Shown: piece by piece, positions 37,590-44,614 of the stretch | Position numbering within the stretch: position 1 is the stretch's first letter | Layout of the letters: each line of letters opens with the position of its first letter | NCBI RefSeq assembly: GCF_963677565.1 | Contig: NZ_OY781981.1 | Coordinates: 3,712,001-3,776,000, forward strand | Direction: 5' to 3' | From: an uncultured Draconibacterium sp. | GTDB lineage: Bacteria; Bacteroidota; Bacteroidia; Bacteroidales; Prolixibacteraceae | DNA: 64,000 nucleotides | Made by a program: the position numbers and the translations under genes | The notes under the pieces: model-generated | Seen by the model: only the letters and a program-made list of their open reading frames with translations | Told to the model about the DNA's origin: nothing | Database searches by the model: none

Positions 37590-38140
37590 GGGTATGCTTT
37601 TAGGTTTCTTCCAATGCAACGGCCCATCATTCCGGCATGCTTAAGCAGCTCTGCTCATGATTCGCAAGTAATCGCGACCCTGTTGATATCCCGGAATGAA
37701 AAGCCTTATGCACCCCACGGCAAGAGCCGGAATTCCGGTACGCTTTGCTCAACTCCGCCCAGGGCATTCCCTTCACCCGCCCCGCATTTTCGTCCGCCCC
37801 TGATCCGTCCAAAGCGAAAACCCGGAACAGGCTCCGGTTAGCGCTTCCTTGTTTCACCAGACTTCCCTGCATTCCTGCACTTGCCTTTAGCCTGCGCCCA
37901 ATTAATAATTTTGCAGGTAGTTTAAGGTATTTTTCCAGTGCCCCGGCACATTCCCCTGACCGCCTGCAACGCTTCCTAAACCCGTTCGCCCACTCACGGG
38001 AAACGGTCGCTTGTTTCGCCGTTACAGGGAAACAAGCCTTCTGGCACCGCACGAAAAGAGCCATCCTTTTGTTTCACTCCAGTCCTGCACTTTTCTTTAG
38101 CCGCCCACAAATACGGCTTTACAGGTATTAATGAGTTAAC
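37590..38140. other. GC-rich noncoding block with internal repeat
   Basis: About 550 bp much richer in GC than its surroundings. ORFs exist on both strands but have improbable Cys/Arg-rich composition and no start context, so I treat it as noncoding. It contains a diverged direct repeat: TCCTGCACTTGCCTTTAGCC (from 37873) and TCCTGCACTTTTCTTTAGCC (from 38083), each preceded by a TTGTTTCAC segment and followed by an ACAGGTA/GCAGGTA end, 210 bp apart. A 9-bp hairpin GCTTGTTTC/GAAACAAGC spans 38009-38037. It could be a large structured RNA or a transfer/replication origin of the element. Confidence 0.5.
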
Positions 38141-38368
38141 AGGTAGAAAAACCAAAAAGAAACCCAAGATCGCCGGCCTCCCCACAAAACTCTCCCCGGG
38201 AAAAATGCAAGATCAAGATGAATGCCACGGATTGCTGATTTTACAGGTTTATTTTTCTGTAATTACCGGTACCGTGGCAATCCTGCATTTTATCCACGGC
38301 CGTCAGTTTCATTGGTTTCTTTTCTTTTTTTCCCTTTTTTCTTTTCTTTTGAGGGAAAGTTATTTTAC
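38141..38368. ncRNA. Long imperfect palindrome, copy B
   Basis: Homologue of the element at 24433-24661. Arms: AAAATGCAAGAT (38202-38213)/ATCCTGCATTTT (38280-38291, one mismatch), TGCCACGG (38223-38230)/CCGTGGCA (38272-38279), apical TTACAG (38241-38246)/CTGTAA (38257-38262). The left flank AAAAAGAAACCCAAG and the right flank TTTCTTTTCTTTTTT plus CTTTTGAGG match copy A. The stems have different sequence from copy A but remain paired. It lies directly after the GC-rich block and before an operator-like palindrome. Confidence 0.65.
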
Positions 38369-38493
38369 TATTTAAAAACAATTGAAAGCATTTTAAATGC
38401 AATTGTTAATAGTATTTTCAATCAAAGCTTATTTCCCTCCAGATACGATCAAATCTAATGATAATTTAGAATACTATTTAACCATATAAAACA

Positions 38494-38515
38494 CCCAAGT
38501 TGGGAACACCTTGGG
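38494..38515. promoter_or_regulatory. Palindrome CCCAAG-N10-CTTGGG, copy 2 (operator-like)
   Basis: Second copy of the site at 36079-36100, with the same AAAACACCCAAGTTGGG flank, placed 89 bp before the first tra-type gene. The arms are 6 bp here. Confidence 0.55.
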
Positions 38516-38604
38516 GAAAAACTAAGTTGAAGTCTTCCACATTTGCGACAGTGGATTTGCATAAAAAAGCAATCCGAAATACATAAATCTAAAATACAAC
38601 GTAA

Positions 38605-38967
38605 ATGTTTGGAGTCAATCAAATTACTTGGTCAGAATTTATTTCCTTTCTCGCGCTATGTCTGGCAGCATGGTACATTCTTATAATTCTTTATTCCTGG
38701 TCCAAATCAAAGAAAAAAGAAAATGAGCTTCACTATGAAACCAGTGATGCTGAAATTATCCCCGGAACAGGATTACAGCCCATCGCTGTTTATTCTCATG
38801 AACTTCCCTCAACGATTTTACCTGTAAATCCTGTCGAAAACCAGCGGATTGAAGCATCGATGTATGAAGAAACCGGCATGGATGAAGGAATGGCTCTGGA
38901 TCATTTTACCCAAAAGAACCATCCGGCTCTGGCGGCTAAGATCGACGATTTTCAATATCAACAATAA
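38605..38967 (+). CDS. Small membrane-anchored protein of a conjugation operon
   Basis: A 120-residue protein with one transmembrane helix near residues 13-30 (SFLALCLAAWYILIILYSW) then a charged, Glu-rich soluble tail. I do not recognise a family. Its place, 19 bp before a traE-type gene and after the replication block, is the usual place for a small membrane protein in Bacteroidota conjugative elements. Confidence 0.65.
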   Translation: MFGVNQITWSEFISFLALCLAAWYILIILYSWSKSKKKENELHYETSDAEIIPGTGLQPIAVYSHELPSTILPVNPVENQRIEASMYEETGMDEGMALDHFTQKNHPALAAKIDDFQYQQ

Positions 38968-38986
38968 TCCATTAAAAATTAAAATT

Positions 38987-39259
38987 ATGAGAAAACAAAT
39001 GCAGGCGATTTATCGCAGGGGCATGGCAGTTGTGGCGATGCTGGTATTAGGAGTGTATAATTCTATGGCGCAAAGCTCGGCCGGGATTGACCAGGCAACC
39101 ACGGAAGTCAATTCATATGTGGATCCGGTGGCTAACCTGATTATTGCCATCGGGGCAGTAGTGGGACTGATCGGCGGAGTACGTGTGTACATCAAATGGC
39201 AGAGTGGAGACCAGGATACCCAGAAAAAATCAAGGGCGGCAGGAATTGCCCATTTATAG
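38987..39259 (+). pseudogene. traE: TraE-type conjugation protein (DUF4134), C-terminally truncated
   Basis: A 90-residue protein starting at the ATG at 38987. A signal/TM segment (VVAMLVLGVYNSMAQ) is followed by SYVDPVANLIIAIGAVVGL and GGVRVYIKWQSGDQD, diagnostic of DUF4134, the pilin-like TraE of CTnDOT-type elements. The family normally continues with a second transmembrane segment after the KW-x-SGD region; here it stops at AAGIAHL. No traF or traG follows. It marks a deletion junction that removed the rest of the transfer operon. Confidence 0.75.
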
Positions 39260-39280
39260 CTAGCCGTCCTTCGGAGCAGT

Positions 39281-39377
39281 TCAGTTTTTATTTCGCACAC
39301 TCCATAAAAACTGACATAGCCCCTTGACAAGAATCCATCCGGCTCGATGGCATTCGCCAAAATTTAATGGCGTGCCA
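39281..39377. repeat. Two hairpins at the tra deletion junction
   Basis: TCAGTTTTTAT (39281-39291)/ATAAAAACTGA (39304-39314) is a perfect 11-bp inverted repeat. TGGCA-TT-CGCCA (39348-39359)/TGGCGTGCCA (39368-39377) is a bulged 10-bp one. They lie between truncated traE and ardC and may be recombination sites, a nick-site hairpin, or regulatory structure for ardC. Confidence 0.45.
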
Positions 39378-39414
39378 GAGGCCGAAATAAACCCGCAGGG
39401 CAGCGGTGGATTCA

Positions 39415-40335
39415 ATGAGTAAATTCGATATTTATGAAACAGTAACTAACCTGATTGTAGAACGTTTGGAAGCAGGTGTAATTCCGTGGCATATGCCTTG
39501 GAAAACTGCCAGTGTTATTCCTCGTAACCTGGTATCAAAAAAGCCTTACCGGGGATTTAACTTTTGGTACCTGCTTAGCTTTGGTTTCGAAAGGCCTTAT
39601 TTCCTTACATTCAAACAGGTTCAGGATCTTGGTGGCAAGATCAAAAAAGGATCTTCATCATTTATGATTGTATTCTGGAAAATGGTGGAATACGAAAAAG
39701 ATGACGAAACCAAAGAGATTCCGATGCTTCGTTATTACCGGGTATTCCATATTGATGATGTTGAAGGTATTGATCCTGACAAAATTCCTGAGAACACTGT
39801 TCATGATCATGATTTCGATCCAATTGCTTCCTGTGAGCAGCTTATACAGTTCTGGTCCGATTCTCCCGTAATTAAACTGGATCAGAAAAAAGCCTGTTAT
39901 ATTCCTTCGTTAGACGAAGTACATATGCCAGGTGCAAGAACTTTCTTTCAGGATGAAGAGTTTTATTCAACGATTTTTCATGAATTGTGTCACTCGACAG
40001 GTCATCGTAAACGGTTAAATCGTCACGAAAGGTTTTCTAACCTGAATTTTGCAAGTAAAGATTACTCGCAAGAGGAACTTGTGGCTGAAATGGGAGCTGC
40101 ATACCTCTGTGGCATTTGTGGAATTGAAAATGCTACAATCGACAACAGTGCTGCGTACATCCAAGGTTGGTTGAAGAAGCTAAAAAGCGATAAAAAGTTT
40201 ATTGTTCTGGCTTCCGGATTGGCTCAGAAAGCTGTAGATTATATTCTGGATCATCAGGATTCCAATCCTAAACCAGTTCTTAATGCTCCTAAAAAGATGA
40301 AAAGTAAATCGACTTCTCTTTCAATGAATTTCTGA
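39415..40335 (+). CDS. ArdC-like anti-restriction protein with zincin motif
   Basis: A 306-residue protein. The start is the ATG at 39415 (MSKFDIYETVTNLIVERLEA). The N-terminal ArdC/DUF1738 ssDNA-binding domain is seen in AGVIPWHMPWK and PYRGFNFWYLLS, and the C-terminal metallopeptidase-like domain has HELCHSTGHRKR (HExxH type) with a later EELVAEMGAAYLC. Such proteins protect incoming element DNA from host restriction during conjugation. Its stop is directly adjacent to the stop of the convergent antitoxin gene. Confidence 0.88.
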   Translation: MSKFDIYETVTNLIVERLEAGVIPWHMPWKTASVIPRNLVSKKPYRGFNFWYLLSFGFERPYFLTFKQVQDLGGKIKKGSSSFMIVFWKMVEYEKDDETKEIPMLRYYRVFHIDDVEGIDPDKIPENTVHDHDFDPIASCEQLIQFWSDSPVIKLDQKKACYIPSLDEVHMPGARTFFQDEEFYSTIFHELCHSTGHRKRLNRHERFSNLNFASKDYSQEELVAEMGAAYLCGICGIENATIDNSAAYIQGWLKKLKSDKKFIVLASGLAQKAVDYILDHQDSNPKPVLNAPKKMKSKSTSLSMNF

Positions 40336-40785
40336 TTATACTGCTAATGAAGCCCCCAAATCTTTTTTTGTATTCATTAAGCTGGCATCACGAAATTGCC
40401 TGTTAATTTCGTTTTTAAGTTTGTATGGACGATTAAAGGCTTCTTGTGAAACCTGAAAATTCTCGGATAATTTACGAATCGTTTCTTTCGATAGACCTTT
40501 TTGGTAATTCAGAATCTTTGAAACTGTTCCTTTTGACAATCCAAGGAGTTTTGCCAATCCAACTGCTTTAAGGCTGTTCTCTTCCATTAATGATTTAATG
40601 AGTTGAACAGGATCCAGATCATTAAAGGTACTGTGTTCCGAATCCCACTTCTCAATCAGAAGCGTTAACAACTCAATTTCATCATCAAGGGCAGGGGAGG
40701 CCTTTGAAAGAAGATTCTCAAGGATATTGCAATAGTTGTTGTACTGTTCTTCAGTTTTTATTACTGTATATTTTAAAGCTTCCAT
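40336..40785 (-). CDS. higA: HigA-type antitoxin (XRE helix-turn-helix)
   Basis: A 149-residue antitoxin. The N-terminal half (YTVIKTEEQYNNYCNILENL) is the HigA dimerisation region, and VGLAKLLGLSKGTVSKILNY with LSKETIRKLSENFQVSQEAF is an XRE-type helix-turn-helix. It neutralises the toxin encoded 10 bp upstream and should repress the operon through the inverted repeat at 41153-41173. Toxin-first order is usual for higBA. Confidence 0.88.
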   Translation of the reverse strand: MEALKYTVIKTEEQYNNYCNILENLLSKASPALDDEIELLTLLIEKWDSEHSTFNDLDPVQLIKSLMEENSLKAVGLAKLLGLSKGTVSKILNYQKGLSKETIRKLSENFQVSQEAFNRPYKLKNEINRQFRDASLMNTKKDLGASLAV

Positions 40786-40795
40786 GTCTCTTTCA

Positions 40796-41128
40796 TTAAT
40801 AGATATCTACCAAATACTGTTCTTCATTATTACAGAGCTTGGTATAGATAGCATGTGTACCAATCCATTTTATAAACAGATGTACTTTCTGCTTCCCAAA
40901 ATAATATTGACAGATAATCCGGTATTTGTTACCACCAATATTAAAAACAACTCTGTTTGATCCTTTCCCCAGAATATCCGCAGAATTAAACGTTCTGAGA
41001 ATATCCTGGGGACTATTCCAATCAGCTCTTTTTACAATCGAAAGCCAGGTTTCAAAAGCTTTTTTACTTTGGATATTATCACGTACATAGTTTTCGATTG
41101 ACTGTACTTTTATTAAATGAACTTTCAT
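40796..41128 (-). CDS. higB: HigB-type mRNA-interferase toxin
   Basis: A 110-residue RelE-fold toxin of the HigB_toxin family: VHLIKVQSIENYV, WLSIVKRADWNSPQDILRTF, GSNRVVFNIGGNKYRIICQY and KVHLFIKWIGTHAIYTKL. Such toxins cut translated mRNA. The start is placed at the ATG at 41128 because the predicted promoter and operator (41141-41173) lie upstream of it; the longer reading from 41161 would begin inside the operator. Likely a stabilisation module of the element. Confidence 0.88.
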   Translation of the reverse strand: MKVHLIKVQSIENYVRDNIQSKKAFETWLSIVKRADWNSPQDILRTFNSADILGKGSNRVVFNIGGNKYRIICQYYFGKQKVHLFIKWIGTHAIYTKLCNNEEQYLVDIY

Positions 41129-41140
41129 TTTTCTACTTTG

Positions 41141-41173
41141 CAAAGTTAATGAAAGTTTCACAAAAGGAAACTT
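41141..41173 (-). promoter_or_regulatory. higBA promoter with overlapping palindromic operator
   Basis: On the minus strand TAACTTTG (41141-41148) is a TAnnTTTG -7 box. Upstream of it AAGTTTC (41153-41159) and GAAACTT (41167-41173) are perfect 7-bp arms with a 7-bp spacer, covering the -33 region. It is a fitting autorepression site for HigA. Confidence 0.6.
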
Positions 41174-41185
41174 CCCGGTTGATAT

Positions 41186-42409
41186 TTAGATCCGATCTTG
41201 TTTTTTTGATTCTAATTTTGATTGTAGCTGCTTGATATCGTCAGAAATCTTTTGATCCAGAATCTTGGCATATATTTGAGTCGTTTTAAGATTGGTATGT
41301 CCAAGTATTTTAGATACAGTTTCAAGAGGAACACCGTTGCTCAAAGTAACAGTTGTTGCAAAAGTATGTCGAGCCATGTGCATTGTAAGTTCTTTATTCA
41401 CTCCACAGATGTCGGCTAGTTCTTTTAGGTAGCTATTCATCTTTTGATTGGTTAGAACCGGTAACAGCAGACCCTTTACCTTATAGTGAGACGTGTTTTG
41501 ATATTTCTCCAGTATGAATTTTGCCACTGGAAGTACTGGTATTCTACAACGATTATTGGTTTTTGTTCGGTCAATAAATATCCATTCGTTTTTATCGATT
41601 CCAATACGTAGGTGATCTTTGTGTAATTTCGCAATGTCGGAGTAGGATAGCCCCGTATAACAAGCAAAGACGAATATATCCCGGATGGCATCAAGACGTT
41701 GAATTTTTATTTCTTTATCCTGAATAGCGTGAAGCTCAGTTGCTGTTAAAAAGTCTCGATTTGTTTCGGCAAGAGGGACTTTGTATTTTTTGTAGGGATT
41801 CTTTTCAATTAAGTCCATTGATACTGCTAAATTAAGAACACGTCTTGTATGTTTATGATAGTTCCAGGCTGTGTTCTGATGGACTTTGTACTCTTTCTTT
41901 AGGAAAACATCAAAGGCTTCAAGAAATTTGTAATCAACTTTCTCGACAGGATAATCCGTTCTCTTGCTAAATTTCTTGACGAATTCACCCAGACGTTTTC
42001 TAGACGACTTATAATGTTTATAGGTTTCATGAGAATAGCTTTTACCCAGTTTCTCGTGCATATTCTTCAAGTAGTAGTCAAATACTTTGAGAATACCTTC
42101 GCTGTCATCGATGTTTCGTATCCTGTTTTCAATGGTAATTACATCGAAATCTTCTCCTGAAGATTTAAGTAAATTGTAATGATCCTGAATCTCATTTTGA
42201 ATCTTACTCAATCTGTTATTCAGGATTTGGGCTCTTTCATTTCTTCCGCTGAAATGTTGTCCAGATTCATCCCATTTATCAGGATGACAATAAATACCCG
42301 TAGAAAGCTCAACGCGTTTGGAATCTAGCGTAAATCTAACATAAACAGGAATTTCTCCATTAATTTTCTGTCTCGCTTTTTTCACAATAAAGTTAATAGT
42401 CAATCTCAT
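41186..42409 (-). CDS. Tyrosine recombinase / integrase
   Basis: A 407-residue site-specific recombinase of the Bacteroidota ICE/CTn type. The N-terminal arm domain (INFIVKKARQKINGEIPVYV) and SAM-like core-binding domain precede the catalytic domain: FVFACYTGLSYSDIAKL (first Arg region), HMARHTFATTVTLSNG (H-x-x-R) and LGHTNLKTTQIYAKI, where Tyr is the nucleophile. It would integrate and excise the element, probably at the adjacent tRNA-Leu. Full length, so still potentially active. Confidence 0.93.
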   Translation of the reverse strand: MRLTINFIVKKARQKINGEIPVYVRFTLDSKRVELSTGIYCHPDKWDESGQHFSGRNERAQILNNRLSKIQNEIQDHYNLLKSSGEDFDVITIENRIRNIDDSEGILKVFDYYLKNMHEKLGKSYSHETYKHYKSSRKRLGEFVKKFSKRTDYPVEKVDYKFLEAFDVFLKKEYKVHQNTAWNYHKHTRRVLNLAVSMDLIEKNPYKKYKVPLAETNRDFLTATELHAIQDKEIKIQRLDAIRDIFVFACYTGLSYSDIAKLHKDHLRIGIDKNEWIFIDRTKTNNRCRIPVLPVAKFILEKYQNTSHYKVKGLLLPVLTNQKMNSYLKELADICGVNKELTMHMARHTFATTVTLSNGVPLETVSKILGHTNLKTTQIYAKILDQKISDDIKQLQSKLESKKQDRI

Positions 42410-42442
42410 CTTTTTTCATTTTTAAGGTTAAAGAAAAAATTG

Positions 42443-42596
42443 GTCTCGATTGTTGCTTAAAAATACCCTTTTCGGAGCTCGTTTTCAAGATCAAATCGAG
42501 TCAATTTATGTCAATTTAAATGTTGAAATAGAGAGACTTATGAGAATTGCCGAGACTAGTTTATTATAAAAAAGTAGTGGTCTCGGTAAAGTCTCG
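42443..42596. repeat. Four GTCTCG hexamers upstream of the integrase
   Basis: GTCTCG occurs at 42443-42448, 42580-42585 and 42591-42596, and its complement CGAGAC at 42551-42556; CCGAGAC and GTCTCGG form a 7-bp inverted repeat about 40 bp across. The cluster sits between the integrase start and the tRNA-Leu terminator, the right place for integrase arm-type sites or the attachment region. The 287-bp gap holds nothing else. Confidence 0.45.
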
Positions 42597-42640
42597 TTTA
42601 GAATGACTTTTTTTGTGCTTTTTTGATTCTTTTGGAAAAT

Positions 42641-42675
42641 AAAAAAGCACTTAAAACATTGATTTTAAGTGCTTT
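42641..42675 (-). terminator. Terminator of tRNA-Leu
   Basis: A 13-bp perfect stem (42644-42656/42663-42675) with a 6-base loop, followed on the minus strand by a T run, 22 bp beyond the tRNA 3' end. Confidence 0.85.
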
Positions 42676-42696
42676 CGATTTTATTTGGATTTCTCC

Positions 42697-42783
42697 TGGT
42701 GCCCAGTAAAGGACTCGAACCTTCACGTCCATGCGGACACTAGTCCCTGAAACTAGCGCGTCTACCAATTCCGCCAACTGGGC
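42697..42783 (-). tRNA. tRNA-Leu, anticodon CAG
   Basis: An 87-nt class II tRNA with encoded CCA. Acceptor arms GCCCAGT/ACTGGGC pair fully; D-loop GGAATTGGTAGACGC, anticodon stem CTAGT/ACTAG with loop TTCAGGG, a long variable arm and a GGTTCGAGTCC T-arm are all present. The anticodon is at 42747-42749. The gene is intact although an integrase gene lies next to its 3' end. Confidence 0.97.
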
Positions 42784-42854
42784 AAATCTGTTAAGAACAT
42801 TCCAAAATGCAAAAGGTGTATACCTGTTCGATTTTGGACGTGCAAATATAAAAA

Positions 42855-42890
42855 AAATCCGCCTTCTTGTTTGTTTAAAAAGGCGGATTT
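42855..42890 (-). terminator. Terminator of the pyrB-pyrI operon
   Basis: TTTTCTT-side stem: AAATCCGCCTT (in 42855-42865) pairs with AAGGCGGATTT (42880-42890); a T run follows on the minus strand. It lies 20 bp after the pyrI stop. Confidence 0.88.
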
Positions 42891-42909
42891 AGCTGAAAAC
42901 AATTATTTC

Positions 42910-43383
42910 TTACAGCATTTTTATCTGGTTCTCTGCAGTAATTTTTTCGCAATAACGGCATTTTAAGGCAACCGGACTGTTGTTAATTACTTTGAAACAA
43001 GTAGTTATCTTTTCGTGGTTGGTAATACACTTTGGATTAAAACATTTTACAATTCCTTTTATTTTTTCCGGTATCTCAACAATTTTCTTTTCGGCCACCT
43101 CGTAATCTCTAATGATATTGAGCTTGGCATGAGGAGCAATTAAGGCAATTTTGTTGATCTCATCATCTTCAAAAAACTTATCCGAAACCTTTATTATTGC
43201 TTTTGCCCCTAGTTTTCCACTCTCGAGGTTGGTGCCGAATGTGATTTGGTTTTCAATAAGATCAAGCCCTAAAATAGATATTACCTCAAATAAACTTTTT
43301 GCCGGAATATGGTCGATTACTGTTCCGTCTTTAATGGCGCTAACTTTTAATTTTAGCTTCTTTTTAGTGTTACTTTTATCCAT
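42910..43383 (-). CDS. pyrI: Aspartate carbamoyltransferase regulatory subunit
   Basis: A 157-residue PyrI. It forms regulatory dimers with PyrB and binds nucleotides that tune the second step of pyrimidine synthesis. The nucleotide-binding domain includes VIDHIPAKSLFEVISILGL, and the zinc domain has CFNPKCITNHE then LKCRYCEKI, giving the four zinc Cys. It is 7 bp after pyrB and shares its promoter. Confidence 0.96.
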   Translation of the reverse strand: MDKSNTKKKLKLKVSAIKDGTVIDHIPAKSLFEVISILGLDLIENQITFGTNLESGKLGAKAIIKVSDKFFEDDEINKIALIAPHAKLNIIRDYEVAEKKIVEIPEKIKGIVKCFNPKCITNHEKITTCFKVINNSPVALKCRYCEKITAENQIKML

Positions 43384-43390
43384 GGTGGTA

Positions 43391-44299
43391 TTATTTTAGG
43401 TTCATTACATGTGATATAATTGCTTCGCGGGTGAAAACACCATTCAGCGCCTGATCGAAATAATAAGCTTTTTCGCTGCTGTCAACATCTGTGGCAATTT
43501 CGTTAACGCGCGGAAGCGGATGCAAAACCCGAACGTTCGGCTTTGTATTTTCCAGCATTGCTTTATTTAAAATGTATACATCTTTTACTTTTTCATACTC
43601 CATTGGATCTGAGAATCGTTCCTTTTGAACTCTCGTCATGTAAATAATATCGGCCTCTGAAATAATATCGGTGAACTCTTCATGCTCAAAATAGCGCATG
43701 CCTTTTTCTTCAAGGTGATGTTTATAGGCTCTTGGCATTTGCAGACTCTCGGGAGCAATGAAGTTAAAGATTGGATTCTCGAAAACCGACATTGCCTGAA
43801 GCAACGAATGTACAGTTCTGCCAAATTTCAGGTCGCCAACCATAAAAATGTTCAGGTTGTCAAGCGTTCCCTGTGTTTTTAAAATCGAATATAAATCGAG
43901 CAGTGTTTGTGTTGGATGCTGATTGGCCCCGTCGCCGGCATTGATAATCGGCACACTCGAAACTTCGGCGGCATAACGTGCAGCACCTTCAAGCGGGTGC
44001 CGCATAACAATAAGATCGGCGTAATTGCTTACCATCCGTATGGTATCGTGCAGTGTTTCGCCTTTTGTTGCACTTGAGCTGTCAGGATCGGCAAAACCAA
44101 CAATTCGTCCCCCCAAACGATTAATGGCCGTTTCGAAACTTAAGCGTGTGCGTGTTGATGGCTCAAAAAAAAGGGAGGCAACAACTTTCCCTTTTAAAAG
44201 TTCTTGGTTGGGATTTGCTTCAAAATCCGCAGCCAGTTCCATAATTCTCAGATATTCTTCTTTCGAGAAATCTGTGATCGAAATTAAATCCTTCTTCAT
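43391..44299 (-). CDS. pyrB: Aspartate carbamoyltransferase catalytic subunit
   Basis: A 302-residue PyrB, joining carbamoyl phosphate and aspartate to carbamoyl-aspartate in de novo pyrimidine synthesis. FFEPSTRTRLSFE is the carbamoyl-phosphate site, RHPLEGAAR and GDGANQHPTQTLLD are further active-site motifs, and HPLPRVNEI is the domain-closing loop. Its ATG overlaps the stop of an upstream leader ORF (ATGA), and a terminator-like hairpin lies in that leader, suggesting attenuation by pyrimidine level. Confidence 0.97.
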   Translation of the reverse strand: MKKDLISITDFSKEEYLRIMELAADFEANPNQELLKGKVVASLFFEPSTRTRLSFETAINRLGGRIVGFADPDSSSATKGETLHDTIRMVSNYADLIVMRHPLEGAARYAAEVSSVPIINAGDGANQHPTQTLLDLYSILKTQGTLDNLNIFMVGDLKFGRTVHSLLQAMSVFENPIFNFIAPESLQMPRAYKHHLEEKGMRYFEHEEFTDIISEADIIYMTRVQKERFSDPMEYEKVKDVYILNKAMLENTKPNVRVLHPLPRVNEIATDVDSSEKAYYFDQALNGVFTREAIISHVMNLK

Positions 44300-44532
44300 T
44301 GCCTTAAATATTGAATTTGATAAATTGGTTGACGTAAAAAAAGAAGACCAACATTTTTGAAAATAAAATGTTGGTCTTCGTTAATTTGAAAAAAAGTAGA
44401 ACCTTTTTTATAGAAAAATACGATTGTTTTTAAAAATCGTCTGATGCTGCGATGGGAAAGAGAAACCTTCTCAAAGCGGTTTTTAGTGCCTCGCTCAAGA
44501 AAGTTACAGTGGAATATCACGCGTAGCATCAT
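44296..44532 (-). CDS. Candidate leader peptide of pyrBI (78 codons)
   Basis: An ORF that starts at or next to the predicted transcription start (ATG at 44532, or 44529), runs through the attenuator hairpin and ends in a TGA that overlaps the pyrB ATG. The peptide is Phe-rich before the hairpin (IVFFYKKGSTFF). It has no resemblance to a known domain. The arrangement resembles the E. coli pyrBI leader, in which translation close behind RNA polymerase prevents termination. It may have no function as a protein. Confidence 0.5.
   Translation of the reverse strand: MMLRVIFHCNFLERGTKNRFEKVSLSHRSIRRFLKTIVFFYKKGSTFFQINEDQHFIFKNVGLLFLRQPIYQIQYLRQ
44336..44379 (-). promoter_or_regulatory. Transcription attenuator in the pyrBI leader
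   Basis: On the minus strand a perfect 15-bp stem (44379-44365 with 44357-44343) is followed by seven T, a full rho-independent terminator, only 37 bp before pyrB and after the pyrB promoter. Upstream in the leader are a small hairpin ACGATT/AATCGT (44420-44440) and U-rich tracts including U7 at 44389-44395, which could serve as UTP-sensitive pause sites. Confidence 0.72.
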
Positions 44533-44536
44533 GTCT

Positions 44537-44568
44537 CAAAAATACAGTGTTAGTTAACGTTTGTCAAA
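44537..44568 (-). promoter_or_regulatory. pyrBI promoter
   Basis: On the minus strand TTTG (44565-44568) and TATTTTTG (44537-44544) are separated by 20 bp, a close match to the Bacteroidota -33/-7 consensus. The start would be near 44532, giving a leader of about 230 nt. Confidence 0.7.
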
Positions 44569-44614
44569 AATAGTGCAGCGTACTTATCAGCATTTTATTA
44601 ACACAGCCAAAATA

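Larger units (their letters stand above)
34400..42600. mobile_element. Decayed integrative/conjugative element next to tRNA-Leu
   Basis: RteC, an excisionase-like HTH protein, a replication-type protein with partner ATPase, the start of a tra operon, ArdC anti-restriction protein, a toxin-antitoxin pair and a tyrosine integrase occur in 8 kb. The tra operon stops inside traE and no mobilisation relaxase, TraG ATPase or later tra gene is present, so it cannot transfer by itself. The right limit lies between the integrase and the tRNA-Leu terminator; the left limit is uncertain and I found no direct repeat of the tRNA end there. Confidence 0.75.

Noticed and set aside
37627..38131. Coding ORFs of 145 aa (minus) and 128 aa (plus)
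   Set aside because: Both occupy the GC-rich block on opposite strands, have odd Cys/Arg-rich or Pro-rich composition and no domain.
38222..38458. 78-residue plus-strand ORF across palindrome copy B
   Set aside because: It consists of the palindrome and its pyrimidine tract; the translation is low complexity (Phe/Ser-rich).
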